A stretch of DNA of 64,000 nucleotides from Flavobacterium sp. LMO8. Its GTDB lineage: Bacteria > Bacteroidota > Bacteroidia > Flavobacteriales > Flavobacteriaceae. The translations under genes were made by a program, and so were the position numbers. Each line of letters opens with the position of its first letter. Position 1 is the first letter of the stretch. Below, piece after piece: positions 44,839 to 54,892 of this stretch. Location: NCBI RefSeq assembly GCF_009495755.1, contig NZ_WIBJ01000033.1:147067-211066 (forward strand), written 5' to 3'. A model generated the notes under the pieces. The model searched no databases. It worked only from the letters and a program-made list of their open reading frames with translations, and was not told the origin of the DNA.

Positions 44839-46953
44839 TTAACTAATGTAATTCCAGATCGTTTTCTTTTTGCTTAACTCGATAAAAGCCTCGCGAAGTT
44901 TTGCGTGTTCTGATTTTTCCATTGGAGCATCATCTCTTAAAAGTTTTATAGCATGATGACGTGCTAATTGCAAAATGTCTTTGTCTTTGACTAAATCAGC
45001 AATTTGAAGATTTAAAACGCCACTTTGTTGTTTGCCCATAATGTCACCCGGACCACGCAATTTTAAATCGACTTCCGAAATTTCGAAACCATCATTCGTA
45101 CGAACCATCGTTTCCATTCTTATTTTGCTATCACTACTTAGTTTGTGACTTGTCATTAAGATGCAATAACTTTGTTCAGCACCACGACCTACACGACCGC
45201 GTAACTGATGCAATTGCGATAAACCAAAACGTTCCGCACTTTCAATAACCATTACAGAAGCATTGGGAACATTCACACCAACTTCAATAACAGTTGTCGC
45301 TACCATAATATTGGTTTTTCCTTCCGAAAAGCGACGCATTTCTTCGTCTTTATCGGCGGGTTTCATTTTTCCATGAACTATAGAAATAGAGTATTGTGGT
45401 AATGGAAAATCTCTCGATATACTTTCATAACCATCCATCAAATCTTTGTAATCCATTTTTTCCGATTCTTGAATTAACGGATACACGATATATACTTGAC
45501 GACCTTTTGCAATTTCGTCTTTTAAGAATTTCCAAACTTTCAATCGGTTCGAATCATAGCGATGTACGGTTTGAATCGGTTTTCTTCCTGGCGGTAATTC
45601 ATCAATTACTGAAATATCTAAATCACCATACAAACTCATCGCTAAGGTTCGTGGAATAGGAGTAGCGGTCATTACTAAAACGTGAGGAGGAACATCGTTT
45701 TTCTTCCAAAGTTTTGAACGTTGCTCCACACCAAATCTGTGTTGCTCATCTATTATCGCTAAACCTAAATTATGGAATTGTACCTTGTCTTCTAATAAAG
45801 CATGAGTTCCAATTAAAATGTCTAAGCTTCCATTTTCAAGTTCTTCGTGAATGATTTTTCGCTCTGCAGTTTTAGTTGAACCAGTTAATATTTTTATATT
45901 GATATTGAGTTCTTTAGCTAATTCGGTAATACCATTAAAATGTTGATTAGCTAAAATTTCGGTTGGAGCCATTAAGCAACTTTGAAACCCGTTATCTTTT
46001 GTCAAAAGCATACACATTAATGCTACAATTGTTTTTCCTGAACCAACATCACCTTGTAATAAACGGTTCATTTGAGCGTTGCTTCCTAAGTCGTTTCTGA
46101 TTTCTTTTAAAACACGTTTTTGGGCATTCGTTAAATCGAAAGGCAAGTGATTTTTATAGAAATTATTGAAGTTTTCACCCACTTTTTCAAACGGCATTCC
46201 TTTGATTTTGTGTTTGCGAATCAGGTTCTTCGTAATCAATTGCAATTGGATGAAAAACAACTCCTCAAACTTCAATCGGAATTGCGCTTTTGCCAATAAA
46301 TCTTGACTTTTGGGAAAATGAATATTGAATAAAGCGGCATTTTTTGGAATTAACTTTAATTCGTCTAAAAGATAATTTGGAAGATTCTCTGAAAACAAAG
46401 CTTGTGTTTCCACAAACAATTGTTGCATCATTTTATTGATGACTTTATTCGAAATCCCTTTGTTTCCTAATTTTTCAGTGCTTGGATAAACGGGTTGCAT
46501 TGCCGAACGAAGACTGGCTTTGTGTTCTTCTAATAATTCCATTTCGGGATGCGCCATGTTGTAAGTTGCACCAAATTGAGAAACTTTTCCAAAAATCACA
46601 TACGGAATATTGATTTTTAAACTTTCTCGAATCCATTTTTGACCTTGAAACCAAACCAATTCCATTTGACCGGTATCATCTACAAATGTCGCAACCAATC
46701 TCGATTTTCCTTTTCCTTGCTCAACTGTTTTGATATTGATGATTTTCCCAACAATTTGAACTTCTGAGTTACTATTTTGGAGTTCGTTAATTTTATAATA
46801 ACGGGTTCTATCAATATAACGATTTGGGAATAAATTCAGTAAATCTGCATACTTATGAATGCCCAACTCCTTGCGCAATAAATCGCCACGTTGCGGACCA
46901 ACGCCTTTGAGATATTCTATGGGAGTTTCGAGTAGATTCAAGTTCAAGTGCAA
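44839..46953 (-). CDS. recG: ATP-dependent DNA helicase RecG
   Basis: Branch-migration helicase that remodels stalled forks and recombination intermediates. It has the wedge/OB domain near the N-terminus, the helicase motifs LLQGDVGSGKTIVAL (Walker A), LAIIDEQHRFGVEQR (DEQH box), MTATPIPRTLAM and QLRGRVGRGAEQSYC, and the C-terminal accessory region. No ATG or GTG fits the N-terminus: the frame opens at TTG 46951-46953 right after a TAA, and two more TTG codons follow. These TTGs lie inside a TTCAAG-type repeat, so the start codon assignment is uncertain. At 704 residues the protein is full length. Confidence 0.93.
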   Translation of the reverse strand: MHLNLNLLETPIEYLKGVGPQRGDLLRKELGIHKYADLLNLFPNRYIDRTRYYKINELQNSNSEVQIVGKIINIKTVEQGKGKSRLVATFVDDTGQMELVWFQGQKWIRESLKINIPYVIFGKVSQFGATYNMAHPEMELLEEHKASLRSAMQPVYPSTEKLGNKGISNKVINKMMQQLFVETQALFSENLPNYLLDELKLIPKNAALFNIHFPKSQDLLAKAQFRLKFEELFFIQLQLITKNLIRKHKIKGMPFEKVGENFNNFYKNHLPFDLTNAQKRVLKEIRNDLGSNAQMNRLLQGDVGSGKTIVALMCMLLTKDNGFQSCLMAPTEILANQHFNGITELAKELNINIKILTGSTKTAERKIIHEELENGSLDILIGTHALLEDKVQFHNLGLAIIDEQHRFGVEQRSKLWKKNDVPPHVLVMTATPIPRTLAMSLYGDLDISVIDELPPGRKPIQTVHRYDSNRLKVWKFLKDEIAKGRQVYIVYPLIQESEKMDYKDLMDGYESISRDFPLPQYSISIVHGKMKPADKDEEMRRFSEGKTNIMVATTVIEVGVNVPNASVMVIESAERFGLSQLHQLRGRVGRGAEQSYCILMTSHKLSSDSKIRMETMVRTNDGFEISEVDLKLRGPGDIMGKQQSGVLNLQIADLVKDKDILQLARHHAIKLLRDDAPMEKSEHAKLREAFIELSKKKTIWNYIS

Positions 46954-46978
46954 TTACAAGTTCAAAATTCAATTTTGG
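46938..46978. repeat. TTCAAG repeat overlapping the recG start
   Basis: ATTCAAGTTCAAGTGCAATT followed by ACAAGTTCAAAATTCAATTT. The repeat words cover the apparent TTG start of recG and the first five codons (encoding MHLNL). Confidence 0.6.
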
Positions 46979-47125
46979 AACACTGATTTAAGAAATTTTA
47001 AAAATTTATATAATTACTTTAATCTGTGTTCCTAATTCAAAAGCGAAGATAGTTTATAATTTGTTAATTTAAAAAGGAGAGAAATTGAAAATGTTTATAT
47101 TCGTTCATTATTAAAATCCATCAAG

Positions 47126-49186
47126 ATGTTTCGAATTCTTTTAGTATTGTTTTTCATTAATATATCTTTTGCACAACAAATTGATAAAGTTGATTTTATC
47201 AAATGTGATGCTTTGGTTGCTCCAAATCATGCTGAGAAATCAATTTCTGGAACTATTACTTTTGAGTTTAAAGTAAAAAAAGCAATCGATACCATTAAAA
47301 TCGATGCTAAAAACATGGAGTTTTCGGGAGTTATGATCAATGGAAAATCCGTAAAATTCAAAAATTCAGGAAAAACATTGGATTTGTTTGAAGGTTTTAA
47401 AAAAGGAAAAAATAAGCTAGTTTTTAGTTATTCCGCAAAACCAAAACAAACGCTTTATTTTACAGGTCAAGATGAAAATTTACAAATTTGGACACAAGGA
47501 CAAGGTCGTTATACGAGTCATTGGTTACCCAGTTTTGATGATGTAAATGAGAAAGTGATTTTTAATATTTCTGTTGAATTTAGAAATGATTTCCCAGTGA
47601 TTTCAAATGGTGCTTTTGTCTCAAATAGTTACAATTCGAAAGGGAATTTAATCACTTGGAAATATCAAATGCAAAAACCAATGTCTTCTTATTTGGTAAT
47701 GTTGGCCATTGGAAATTTTGAAAAACAAACAACAACTACCAAATCCGGAACATCATTAGAATTTTATTTAGATAAAAACGATGTTACAAAATTTGAACCA
47801 ACGTATCGCTATTCCAAAGAAATGTTCGATTATTTGGAACAAGAAATAGGAGTGAAGTATCCTTGGGGCATTTACCGCCAAGTTCCAGTTCGTGACTTTT
47901 TGTATGCGGGAATGGAGAATACGACTTCAACGATTTTTGCACAAGATTTTGTGGTAGATGAAATAGGGTTTAACGACAGAAATTATGTCAATGTCAACGC
48001 ACACGAATTAGCGCATCAATGGTTTGGCGATTTGATTACGGCACAATCAGGAAAACACCATTGGTTACAAGAAGGTTTTGCTACTTATTATGCGTTATTG
48101 GCGGAACGTCATTTGTTTGGTGATGATTATTTCTACGAAGAATTAAATGATTACGCCGAACAGTTAAAGCGTGCCTCTAAAACGGATACGATTCCGGTGA
48201 TGAATGAAAAGGCGAGTTCGTTGTCGTTTTATAAAAAAGGCGCTTGGGCATTGCATGTTTTACGTGAAGATATTGGAGCAAAGAATTTTCAAAAAGCAGT
48301 TAAAAAATATTTAAAGAAATACCAATATAAAAACGTCAACACAGATGATTTCTTGAAGATTGTGAAAGATGTTTCGGGTTATGATGTGGAGAATTTCAAT
48401 AGGGTTTGGTTAGAAAAGCCTGGATTTGAAATGGAAATCGCTCAAAAATATCTTTCTAAAAATAAATTCATTCAAGACTATTTTGCTCTAAGGAGAAGTA
48501 AAAAATCATTATCTGAATTAACAGAAATTTTAAAATCAGATGCGTATTATCCGATTAAACAATATATTGTATATCAAACACGAAGTTTGCCTTTTGATGA
48601 ACGTAAAGTAATTTTAGAAACTGCTTTAGCCACAAATGATATTTTGGTAAGAAGAGCGGTTGCAGAATCAACACCAGTAATTCCAGAAGCTTTTAAATTG
48701 CAATATGAAACGTTGTTAGAGGATAATTCATATCAAACAAAAGAAATTGCGTTAGTGAATTTATCTACAAACTTTCCTGAAGACAGAGAAAAATATTTAT
48801 TTCAAATTAGACGTTTAAATGGAAATAACGATAAAAGTTTACGAATTACATGGCTAAAGTTAGCTTATGAAACTCCAGAGCTTGAAACCCAAAGAATAGA
48901 TTTTTATTTAGAATTGTTGCATTATGCATCGTCTCAATATGAAAGTTCTATTAGGCAAAATGCTTTAGAAGCTCTTCTTTCAATTGATTTCATGAATAAA
49001 AAAGTAATTACACAATTATTTTTAGCAACCAATCATCACAAATGGCAGTTTACTCTTTTTGCAAGAACAAAAATTCGTGAATTGCTAAAAAATCCCGTAT
49101 ATCGTAAAACGGTTGAAACAATTGCAGAAACTTCAGATGAAAGTAGCATGAAAGCTTTGTATGCAAAGTTTTTAAACGAAAAATAA
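47126..49186 (+). CDS. M1-family metallopeptidase (aminopeptidase N-like), exported
   Basis: Zinc aminopeptidase of 686 residues with a signal peptide (MFRILLVLFFINISFAQQ). The substrate-amine motif GMEN is at 262-265 and the zinc site HELAH at 293-297, with the third ligand Glu316 in WLQEGFAT, 18 residues after the motif. It has an N-terminal beta-sandwich saddle, a thermolysin-like catalytic domain and a C-terminal helical region with HEAT-like character. It trims N-terminal residues from peptides outside the cytoplasm. It is divergent from recG and ends at a strong terminator. Confidence 0.94.
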   Translation: MFRILLVLFFINISFAQQIDKVDFIKCDALVAPNHAEKSISGTITFEFKVKKAIDTIKIDAKNMEFSGVMINGKSVKFKNSGKTLDLFEGFKKGKNKLVFSYSAKPKQTLYFTGQDENLQIWTQGQGRYTSHWLPSFDDVNEKVIFNISVEFRNDFPVISNGAFVSNSYNSKGNLITWKYQMQKPMSSYLVMLAIGNFEKQTTTTKSGTSLEFYLDKNDVTKFEPTYRYSKEMFDYLEQEIGVKYPWGIYRQVPVRDFLYAGMENTTSTIFAQDFVVDEIGFNDRNYVNVNAHELAHQWFGDLITAQSGKHHWLQEGFATYYALLAERHLFGDDYFYEELNDYAEQLKRASKTDTIPVMNEKASSLSFYKKGAWALHVLREDIGAKNFQKAVKKYLKKYQYKNVNTDDFLKIVKDVSGYDVENFNRVWLEKPGFEMEIAQKYLSKNKFIQDYFALRRSKKSLSELTEILKSDAYYPIKQYIVYQTRSLPFDERKVILETALATNDILVRRAVAESTPVIPEAFKLQYETLLEDNSYQTKEIALVNLSTNFPEDREKYLFQIRRLNGNNDKSLRITWLKLAYETPELETQRIDFYLELLHYASSQYESSIRQNALEALLSIDFMNKKVITQLFLATNHHKWQFTLFARTKIRELLKNPVYRKTVETIAETSDESSMKALYAKFLNEK

Positions 49187-49187
49187 A

Positions 49188-49215
49188 AAAATCCCGAGCT
49201 TCAACTCGGGATTTG
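49188..49215. terminator. Bidirectional terminator after the M1 peptidase gene
   Basis: AAATCCCGAG / CTCGGGATTT stem with a short loop, right after the M1 peptidase stop and before the convergent gene's stop. Confidence 0.93.
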
Positions 49216-49218
49216 TAT

Positions 49219-49743
49219 TTAAAATACTCTTTTCAATTCTTCTTTTAAATAGCTAATTGCTACTGAACTTGGAGCCTCGGTTTCGGTCATTTCTAACATG
49301 ATGGCTTCTCTTAATTTATCAGCACTTGTAATATCTTCTCTTGCTGCATTTTTACGAATAATTTGTACCGTACTGTTTTTAGTTTTCAATACGATATCCC
49401 AAGTTTCCGCAGTCAAATAAATTTGTTGGGTCAAATTATGCTCATATTCGGTTTGTATATGGTGAACCAACAAAGTAGCATAATCGTCTTTTGACTGACT
49501 AATAGGCGCCACACGAATCAACAATTGTGCTGGATTAATTCGCTCTAAAAATAAAACCATTCGCTCATACGCTTGTAAACGAATTGGTAACGCTTGTTTT
49601 TGATTCTCTCTTAATAATTCAAATTTGCGTTTACTTTCTTCGCTGTTATAAAATTTTTGCATCATTACAAAAGCGACACCACCTGTAATTAAAGCAGGTA
49701 AGGTATAAGCAGCAATTTCTAATAATTTATCTTCGATTGTCAT
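49219..49743 (-). CDS. Conserved hypothetical protein with one N-terminal membrane segment
   Basis: 174 residues. A single hydrophobic segment (YTLPALITGGVAFVMMQKF, about 13-31) anchors a soluble, helical, charged domain containing LRLQAYERMVLFLERINPA-like helices (seen as QALPIRLQAYERMVLFLER) and LTQQIYLTAETWDIVLKTK. I associate this pattern with a widespread Bacteroidota family of unknown function (possibly DUF7935; from memory). No catalytic motif is apparent. It sits alone between a terminator and low-complexity intergenic DNA. Confidence 0.72.
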   Translation of the reverse strand: MTIEDKLLEIAAYTLPALITGGVAFVMMQKFYNSEESKRKFELLRENQKQALPIRLQAYERMVLFLERINPAQLLIRVAPISQSKDDYATLLVHHIQTEYEHNLTQQIYLTAETWDIVLKTKNSTVQIIRKNAAREDITSADKLREAIMLEMTETEAPSSVAISYLKEELKRVF

Positions 49744-49937
49744 TTTTAAGTTGGTTTAATTTCATCGCAAATTAAGATTAAAATTATCAAATATCAAATT
49801 CAATTTCAAAAATCAAATTCAAATTTCTAAACTCCTTCAACCAACATCCATCATCCAACATCTAAAATTTTTAAAAACTTGTATTAACCCTTTTCATGAT
49901 GTATTTTTGTAAATTAGTTAAAAAGTTATAGTACACT

Positions 49938-52274
49938 ATGAAAGAAATGCAACGATATATTAGCCAATTAAACGAAGCACAGCAAGCACCTGTTTTGCAA
50001 AAAGACGGTCCCATGATTGTTATTGCAGGCGCAGGTTCTGGTAAAACACGTGTGTTAACCGTTCGTATAGCTAACTTGATGAGTCAAGGAGTAGATGCTT
50101 TTAATATTTTGGCCTTAACTTTTACCAACAAAGCCGCACGTGAAATGAAAAAACGTATTGCGGATATTGTTGGAAACAATGAAGCGAAAAACCTTTGGAT
50201 GGGAACCTTTCACTCTGTTTTTGCTAAGATTTTACGAAGTGAGGCTGATAAATTAGGCTATCCATCAAATTTCACGATTTACGATTCTCAAGATTCTTTG
50301 CGTTGTTTGGGTGGAATCATCAAAGAAATGCAATTGGATAAAGACATTTACAAACCAAAGCAAATTTTAGGCAGAATTTCATCCTATAAAAACTCCTTAA
50401 TCACAGTTAAAGCCTATTTCAATAATCCCGAATTACAAGAAGCCGATGCCATGAGTAAAAAACCGCGTATGGGGGAAATTTACCAACAATATGTGGAGCG
50501 TTGTTTTAAATCGGGTGCGATGGATTTTGATGATTTGTTATTGAAAACCAATGAATTATTGAATCGTTTCCCAGATGTATTAGCGAAATATCAAGATAGA
50601 TTCCGTTATATTTTAGTAGATGAGTACCAAGATACGAATCACTCACAGTATTTGATTGTTCGTGCGTTGTCGGATAGATTCCAAAATATATGTGTAGTAG
50701 GAGATGATGCGCAGAGTATTTACGCTTTCCGTGGTGCGAATATCAACAATATTTTAAATTTTCAGAAAGACTACGAAAACGTGCAATTGTATCGTTTGGA
50801 ACAAAATTACCGTTCATCGAAAAACATTGTAGAAGCAGCAAATAACGTAATCGACAAGAATAAAACCAAGTTAGATAAAATCGTTTGGACATCCAATGAT
50901 GACGGACCAAAAATAAAAGTCCACCGAAGTTTAACAGATGGTGAAGAAGGTCGTTTTGTTGCAGCAACCATTTTCGAACAGAAGATGCAAAACCAAATGC
51001 TTAACGGACAATTTGCTATTTTGTATCGTACCAATGCGCAATCTCGTGCGATGGAGGATGCGTTGCGTAAACGCGATATTCCGTATCGAATTTATGGTGG
51101 TTTATCGTTCTATCAACGTAAGGAAATTAAAGATGTTTTGGCCTATTTGCGTTTGGTGATTAATCCAAAAGATGAAGAAGCACTTGTACGTGTGATTAAT
51201 TATCCAGCAAGAGGAATTGGTGATACAACGGTTGAGAAATTAACAGTTGCTGCCAATCATTACAAGCGTTCTATTTTTGAAGTAATGGAACACATTGATA
51301 AAATTGATTTGAAACTGAATTCGGGAACAAAAGCGAAGTTGAATGATTTTGTGACGATGATTAAAAGTTTTCAAGTCATCAATGAAAATCAAGATGCGTT
51401 TTTCTTAACCGATCATGTTACAAAGAAAACCGGATTAGTTCAAGAACTCAAGAAAGATGGTACTCCAGAAGGAATTGCTAAAATTGAGAATATAGAAGAA
51501 CTACTAAACGGTATTAAAGATTTCACTGAAGGCCAAAAGGAAATCGATGGTGCAAGAGGTGCGTTAGCTGAATTCTTAGAAGACGTAGCTTTAGCAACCG
51601 ATTTAGATAAAGATACAGGCGATGACGATAGAGTAGCACTAATGACGATTCACTTGGCAAAAGGATTAGAATTTCCACATGTGTTTATTGTGGGATTAGA
51701 AGAAGATTTGTTTCCAAGTGCCATGAGTTTGAATACCCGTAGCGAATTAGAAGAAGAACGTCGATTATTCTACGTTGCCTTAACACGTGCCGAACATCAA
51801 GCGTATTTAACCTATGCGCAATCGCGTTACCGTTGGGGAAAATTGGTAGATAGCGAACCATCGCGTTTTATTGAAGAAATCAACGACCAATATTTAGAAT
51901 ATTTGAATCCAGTGGATTCGGGTTATCGCTACAAACCGGTTATGGATATTGATGTTTTTGGTGATATTGATAAATCAAAATTACGATTAGCAAAACCAAC
52001 TGCAGGAACGCCACCAAAATATTTAACGCAAGACCAACCAAGTCCCACAGCAAATATCAGACGATTAAAACCAGTTTCGAGCAATTCAGGAAGTTCAAAT
52101 GTAGTCGATGCGAATTTATCCGTTGGTAATATCGTAATGCACGAACGTTTTGGAAAAGGGAAAATTGTAAACATTGAAGGAATAGGAGCCGATAAAAAAG
52201 CAGAAATCCGTTTTGATGTTGGCGGATTAAAGAAGTTGTTGTTGAGATTTGCTAAATTGGAAGTAATAGTATAA
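49938..52274 (+). CDS. UvrD/PcrA-type superfamily 1A DNA helicase
   Basis: ATP-dependent 3'-5' helicase of 778 residues acting in repair and replication. It has Walker A AGAGSGKT (30-37), TFTNKAAREMKKRI, Walker B with LVDEYQDTNHSQY (about 227-239), VGDDAQSIYAFRGAN, YRLEQNYRSSKNI and the C-terminal LMTIHLAKGLEFPHVFIVG and LFYVALTRAEHQAYL. The last ~55 residues (NIVMHERFGKGKIVNIEG onward) form a Tudor-like domain that in PcrA contacts RNA polymerase. This favours the PcrA group over UvrD proper. It probably co-transcribes with the next two genes. Confidence 0.95.
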   Translation: MKEMQRYISQLNEAQQAPVLQKDGPMIVIAGAGSGKTRVLTVRIANLMSQGVDAFNILALTFTNKAAREMKKRIADIVGNNEAKNLWMGTFHSVFAKILRSEADKLGYPSNFTIYDSQDSLRCLGGIIKEMQLDKDIYKPKQILGRISSYKNSLITVKAYFNNPELQEADAMSKKPRMGEIYQQYVERCFKSGAMDFDDLLLKTNELLNRFPDVLAKYQDRFRYILVDEYQDTNHSQYLIVRALSDRFQNICVVGDDAQSIYAFRGANINNILNFQKDYENVQLYRLEQNYRSSKNIVEAANNVIDKNKTKLDKIVWTSNDDGPKIKVHRSLTDGEEGRFVAATIFEQKMQNQMLNGQFAILYRTNAQSRAMEDALRKRDIPYRIYGGLSFYQRKEIKDVLAYLRLVINPKDEEALVRVINYPARGIGDTTVEKLTVAANHYKRSIFEVMEHIDKIDLKLNSGTKAKLNDFVTMIKSFQVINENQDAFFLTDHVTKKTGLVQELKKDGTPEGIAKIENIEELLNGIKDFTEGQKEIDGARGALAEFLEDVALATDLDKDTGDDDRVALMTIHLAKGLEFPHVFIVGLEEDLFPSAMSLNTRSELEEERRLFYVALTRAEHQAYLTYAQSRYRWGKLVDSEPSRFIEEINDQYLEYLNPVDSGYRYKPVMDIDVFGDIDKSKLRLAKPTAGTPPKYLTQDQPSPTANIRRLKPVSSNSGSSNVVDANLSVGNIVMHERFGKGKIVNIEGIGADKKAEIRFDVGGLKKLLLRFAKLEVIV

Positions 52275-52286
52275 ATTTAATTTGAA

Positions 52287-52796
52287 ATGGATTTGAAAGA
52301 ATGTATTTGTTGTAAAAATGAAGTACTAGAAAATAGTACAAATTGTAAATTTTGCGATTTTCCATTTTTGGGAAGTGATGAAGAAAAATCGAAACACATT
52401 GGTAGATTCATAGTTAATAAAAGAGTAATTTCTGAATCAGAAGATTCATTGGAAAAGAATCAATATTTATTGTATATTATTTCTGCCATAACATTTTTAT
52501 CAGCAATAATTTTTATCAATAAATTTGAAGGCTTATATTTTGAGACGATTTTAAATTTTTTTAATGGACTTGTTATCTTTTTTTGTGGTTTCTTTTTAAA
52601 AAGAAAACCTGTTGTTTTAACAATAATTCCTTTAGTTTTAATTTTGAGTATGTATTTCTTGAATTATTTAATAGATCCAAATACACTTTTTAAAGGAATT
52701 ATTTTCAAATTGATAATTACAGCAAGTCTAGTTTATAACATTTTTTTAATTCAAAAATCAAATTCATTTAAAAAGAATTACAATCTAACAAATTAG
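52287..52796 (+). CDS. Zinc-ribbon membrane protein of unknown function
   Basis: 169 residues. The N-terminus has two Cys pairs (CICC and NCKFC within residues 6-24) forming a likely zinc ribbon. It is followed by a cytoplasmic linker and four hydrophobic segments (about 72-90, 95-110, 113-128, 135-155). No known function. It sits 12 bases after the helicase gene and 2 bases before the YrdC/Sua5 gene, so it is part of that transcription unit, but the context does not reveal its role. Confidence 0.75.
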   Translation: MDLKECICCKNEVLENSTNCKFCDFPFLGSDEEKSKHIGRFIVNKRVISESEDSLEKNQYLLYIISAITFLSAIIFINKFEGLYFETILNFFNGLVIFFCGFFLKRKPVVLTIIPLVLILSMYFLNYLIDPNTLFKGIIFKLIITASLVYNIFLIQKSNSFKKNYNLTN

Positions 52797-52798
52797 AC

Positions 52799-53419
52799 AT
52801 GACCGAATTCATAAAAATATACGAAGATAAACCTAGCGAAGCGGCTATTAAAAAAGTAGTTGCCGTTTTGAAAGAAGGCGGTTTAGTAATTTATCCAACT
52901 GATACTGTTTATGGTTTAGGTTGTGATATTACCAATTCGCGTGCGTTAGAAAAATTGGCTAAAATCAAAGGAATTAAGTTGGAAAAAGCGAATTTCTCCT
53001 TCGTTTGTTCGAGTTTGAGTAATCTTTCTGATTATGTGAAACAAATTGACACATCGACTTTTAAAATCTTAAAGCGTGCTTTACCTGGACCTTACACGTT
53101 TATTTTACCAGGAAATAACGATTTACCAAAAGAATTCAGAAAAAAGAAAACAGTCGGAATTCGTGTTCCAGCTAATAATATTGCGTTGCAAATTGTAGAA
53201 ATGCTTGGAAATCCTATCGTTTCCACATCGATTCATGATGAAGATGAAGTAATTGAATATTCAACAGACCCAGAATTAATTTTCGAAAAATGGAATAATA
53301 AAGTCGATTTAGTTATTGATGGCGGTTACGGAGACAATGTAGCTTCAACCATTATAGATTTAACAGGTCATGAACCTGAGGTAATTCGTGAAGGAAAAGG
53401 AAGTTTAGATGTTTTGTAA
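52799..53419 (+). CDS. L-threonylcarbamoyladenylate synthase (YrdC/Sua5 family)
   Basis: Makes threonylcarbamoyl-AMP for the t6A37 modification of tRNAs reading ANN codons. It has the YrdC-domain signature GGLVIYPTDTVYGLGCDITN (about 29-48), the KxR-type KIKGIKLEKANFSFVCS, and PGPYTFILPGN and KKTVGIRVPAN. At 206 residues it is the short form without the C-terminal Sua5 domain. It is the third gene of the unit with the helicase and the zinc-ribbon protein. Confidence 0.92.
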   Translation: MTEFIKIYEDKPSEAAIKKVVAVLKEGGLVIYPTDTVYGLGCDITNSRALEKLAKIKGIKLEKANFSFVCSSLSNLSDYVKQIDTSTFKILKRALPGPYTFILPGNNDLPKEFRKKKTVGIRVPANNIALQIVEMLGNPIVSTSIHDEDEVIEYSTDPELIFEKWNNKVDLVIDGGYGDNVASTIIDLTGHEPEVIREGKGSLDVL

Positions 53420-53515
53420 ATTCATTCACTATTAAATTTAGCTCATTCACTATTATTTTTTTAGAATTTTGATGCGTAATTGAGACTTTTGAAATGAATT
53501 TAAAATCTATCTAAA

Positions 53516-54892
53516 ATGTCATTATTTAAAAAGTTTCTAATCTTAACAACTCTTCCCTTCGTTATAATTTTAGGTGTTTTTGTTTTTTCAAAAAACACAA
53601 CAAACGAATTTAAAGATGTCTTTGTAACGATTTTTTCACTTGGCTTTTTTGTTATTATAGCCTTTAATTCAGTTTATGTTTCTAATTTTTTAAAGACACT
53701 AAACATCAATAATTTTCTAAAATTTATTTTAGTATGTTTAACTACTTTTATTAGTATTGCTTTTTTTTCATTTGTTTTAAACATTATTTTACGAGATTCA
53801 AATGTTAGATTGACCGTTGTTTTTTCTCAGGCAATTCTTGGGATTTGTATTTTTCTTTTAGAATATTTGGTTTTGTATGTTTTAGAAAAAAAAGATAATT
53901 CAATTCTAAAATTTGAAGATAGAAAGCATCATTATTTTTGGCTTATTCTATCTGTGATTTTTATAGAATTTACATTGTATTTATCAATGATATACAGAGA
54001 TATTAATGATTTGTTTCAATTTATATCGTTAAACAAGCTCATAATAATCTATATGATTATTGTCCCTATTTTCTCTTTTCTATTCATTCGATTGTTTAAT
54101 TATTTAAAATTTGGCGGTTTATTAAATGTGATATCGAGTTCAATACTTACTTTTTTTTCTACATTTTTTATTACTGTTTTATTTGTTATTGGTGAATTCA
54201 AATTTTATAATAATCGTTTAGGGATTTATCTCATTTTTTATTTAATTTCTTTGTTCTCTTCGCTATCAATTTATGCTTTTTTATACTATAGAAATCAAAT
54301 CAATGAAAAGAAACTATTAAAACTTCAAAATATTCAAAAAGATGCACAATATCTGGAACTAAAAAACCAAATTAATCCTCATTTCCTATTTAATAATTTG
54401 AATACTTTAATTTCGTTTATAGAAGTTAATCCAACGAAAGCCATTGATTTTGGTCATAATTTAGCAAACGTTTACAGACATTATTTAAAAAAGCATGATG
54501 AGGATTTTATTTTACTTAAAGATGAATTGTTATTTATCAAAGAATATTTAGAAATTTATAAAGCAAAATTTGAAAACGGATTTAATTTTTCAATTTCTGA
54601 AGAATTTATAAATAATCAATACGTGTTATCATCATCAATTCAAGAGTTGATAGATAATATTTTTAAACATAATAATTTAGATGAAGATCAGCCAATTGAG
54701 ATTAAAATTTATGCGGATAATGATTATTTGGTAATTTATAATTCGATTGATTCAAATAATTTAGCAGATTCAATGAATACTGGTTTGGATAATATTAATA
54801 AAAGATATCAGATTTTGACCAATTCATCAATAGTTATTACAAAAGATAAGAATAGTTTTAGTGTTCAATTGCCAATATTAAATTTAGAATGA
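53516..54892 (+). CDS. LytS-type sensor histidine kinase
   Basis: Inner-membrane sensor kinase of 458 residues with eight predicted membrane segments (first 260 residues) and no obvious extracytoplasmic sensor domain, so the stimulus may be sensed within the membrane. The His_kinase domain has ELKNQINPHFLFNNLNTL with the predicted phosphorylated His289, an N-box ELIDNIFKHNN and a G-box NTGLDNINKRYQIL. Its stop overlaps the regulator ATG by 4 bases. It is convergent with the curli operon and a regulatory link is plausible but unproven. Confidence 0.92.
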   Translation: MSLFKKFLILTTLPFVIILGVFVFSKNTTNEFKDVFVTIFSLGFFVIIAFNSVYVSNFLKTLNINNFLKFILVCLTTFISIAFFSFVLNIILRDSNVRLTVVFSQAILGICIFLLEYLVLYVLEKKDNSILKFEDRKHHYFWLILSVIFIEFTLYLSMIYRDINDLFQFISLNKLIIIYMIIVPIFSFLFIRLFNYLKFGGLLNVISSSILTFFSTFFITVLFVIGEFKFYNNRLGIYLIFYLISLFSSLSIYAFLYYRNQINEKKLLKLQNIQKDAQYLELKNQINPHFLFNNLNTLISFIEVNPTKAIDFGHNLANVYRHYLKKHDEDFILLKDELLFIKEYLEIYKAKFENGFNFSISEEFINNQYVLSSSIQELIDNIFKHNNLDEDQPIEIKIYADNDYLVIYNSIDSNNLADSMNTGLDNINKRYQILTNSSIVITKDKNSFSVQLPILNLE

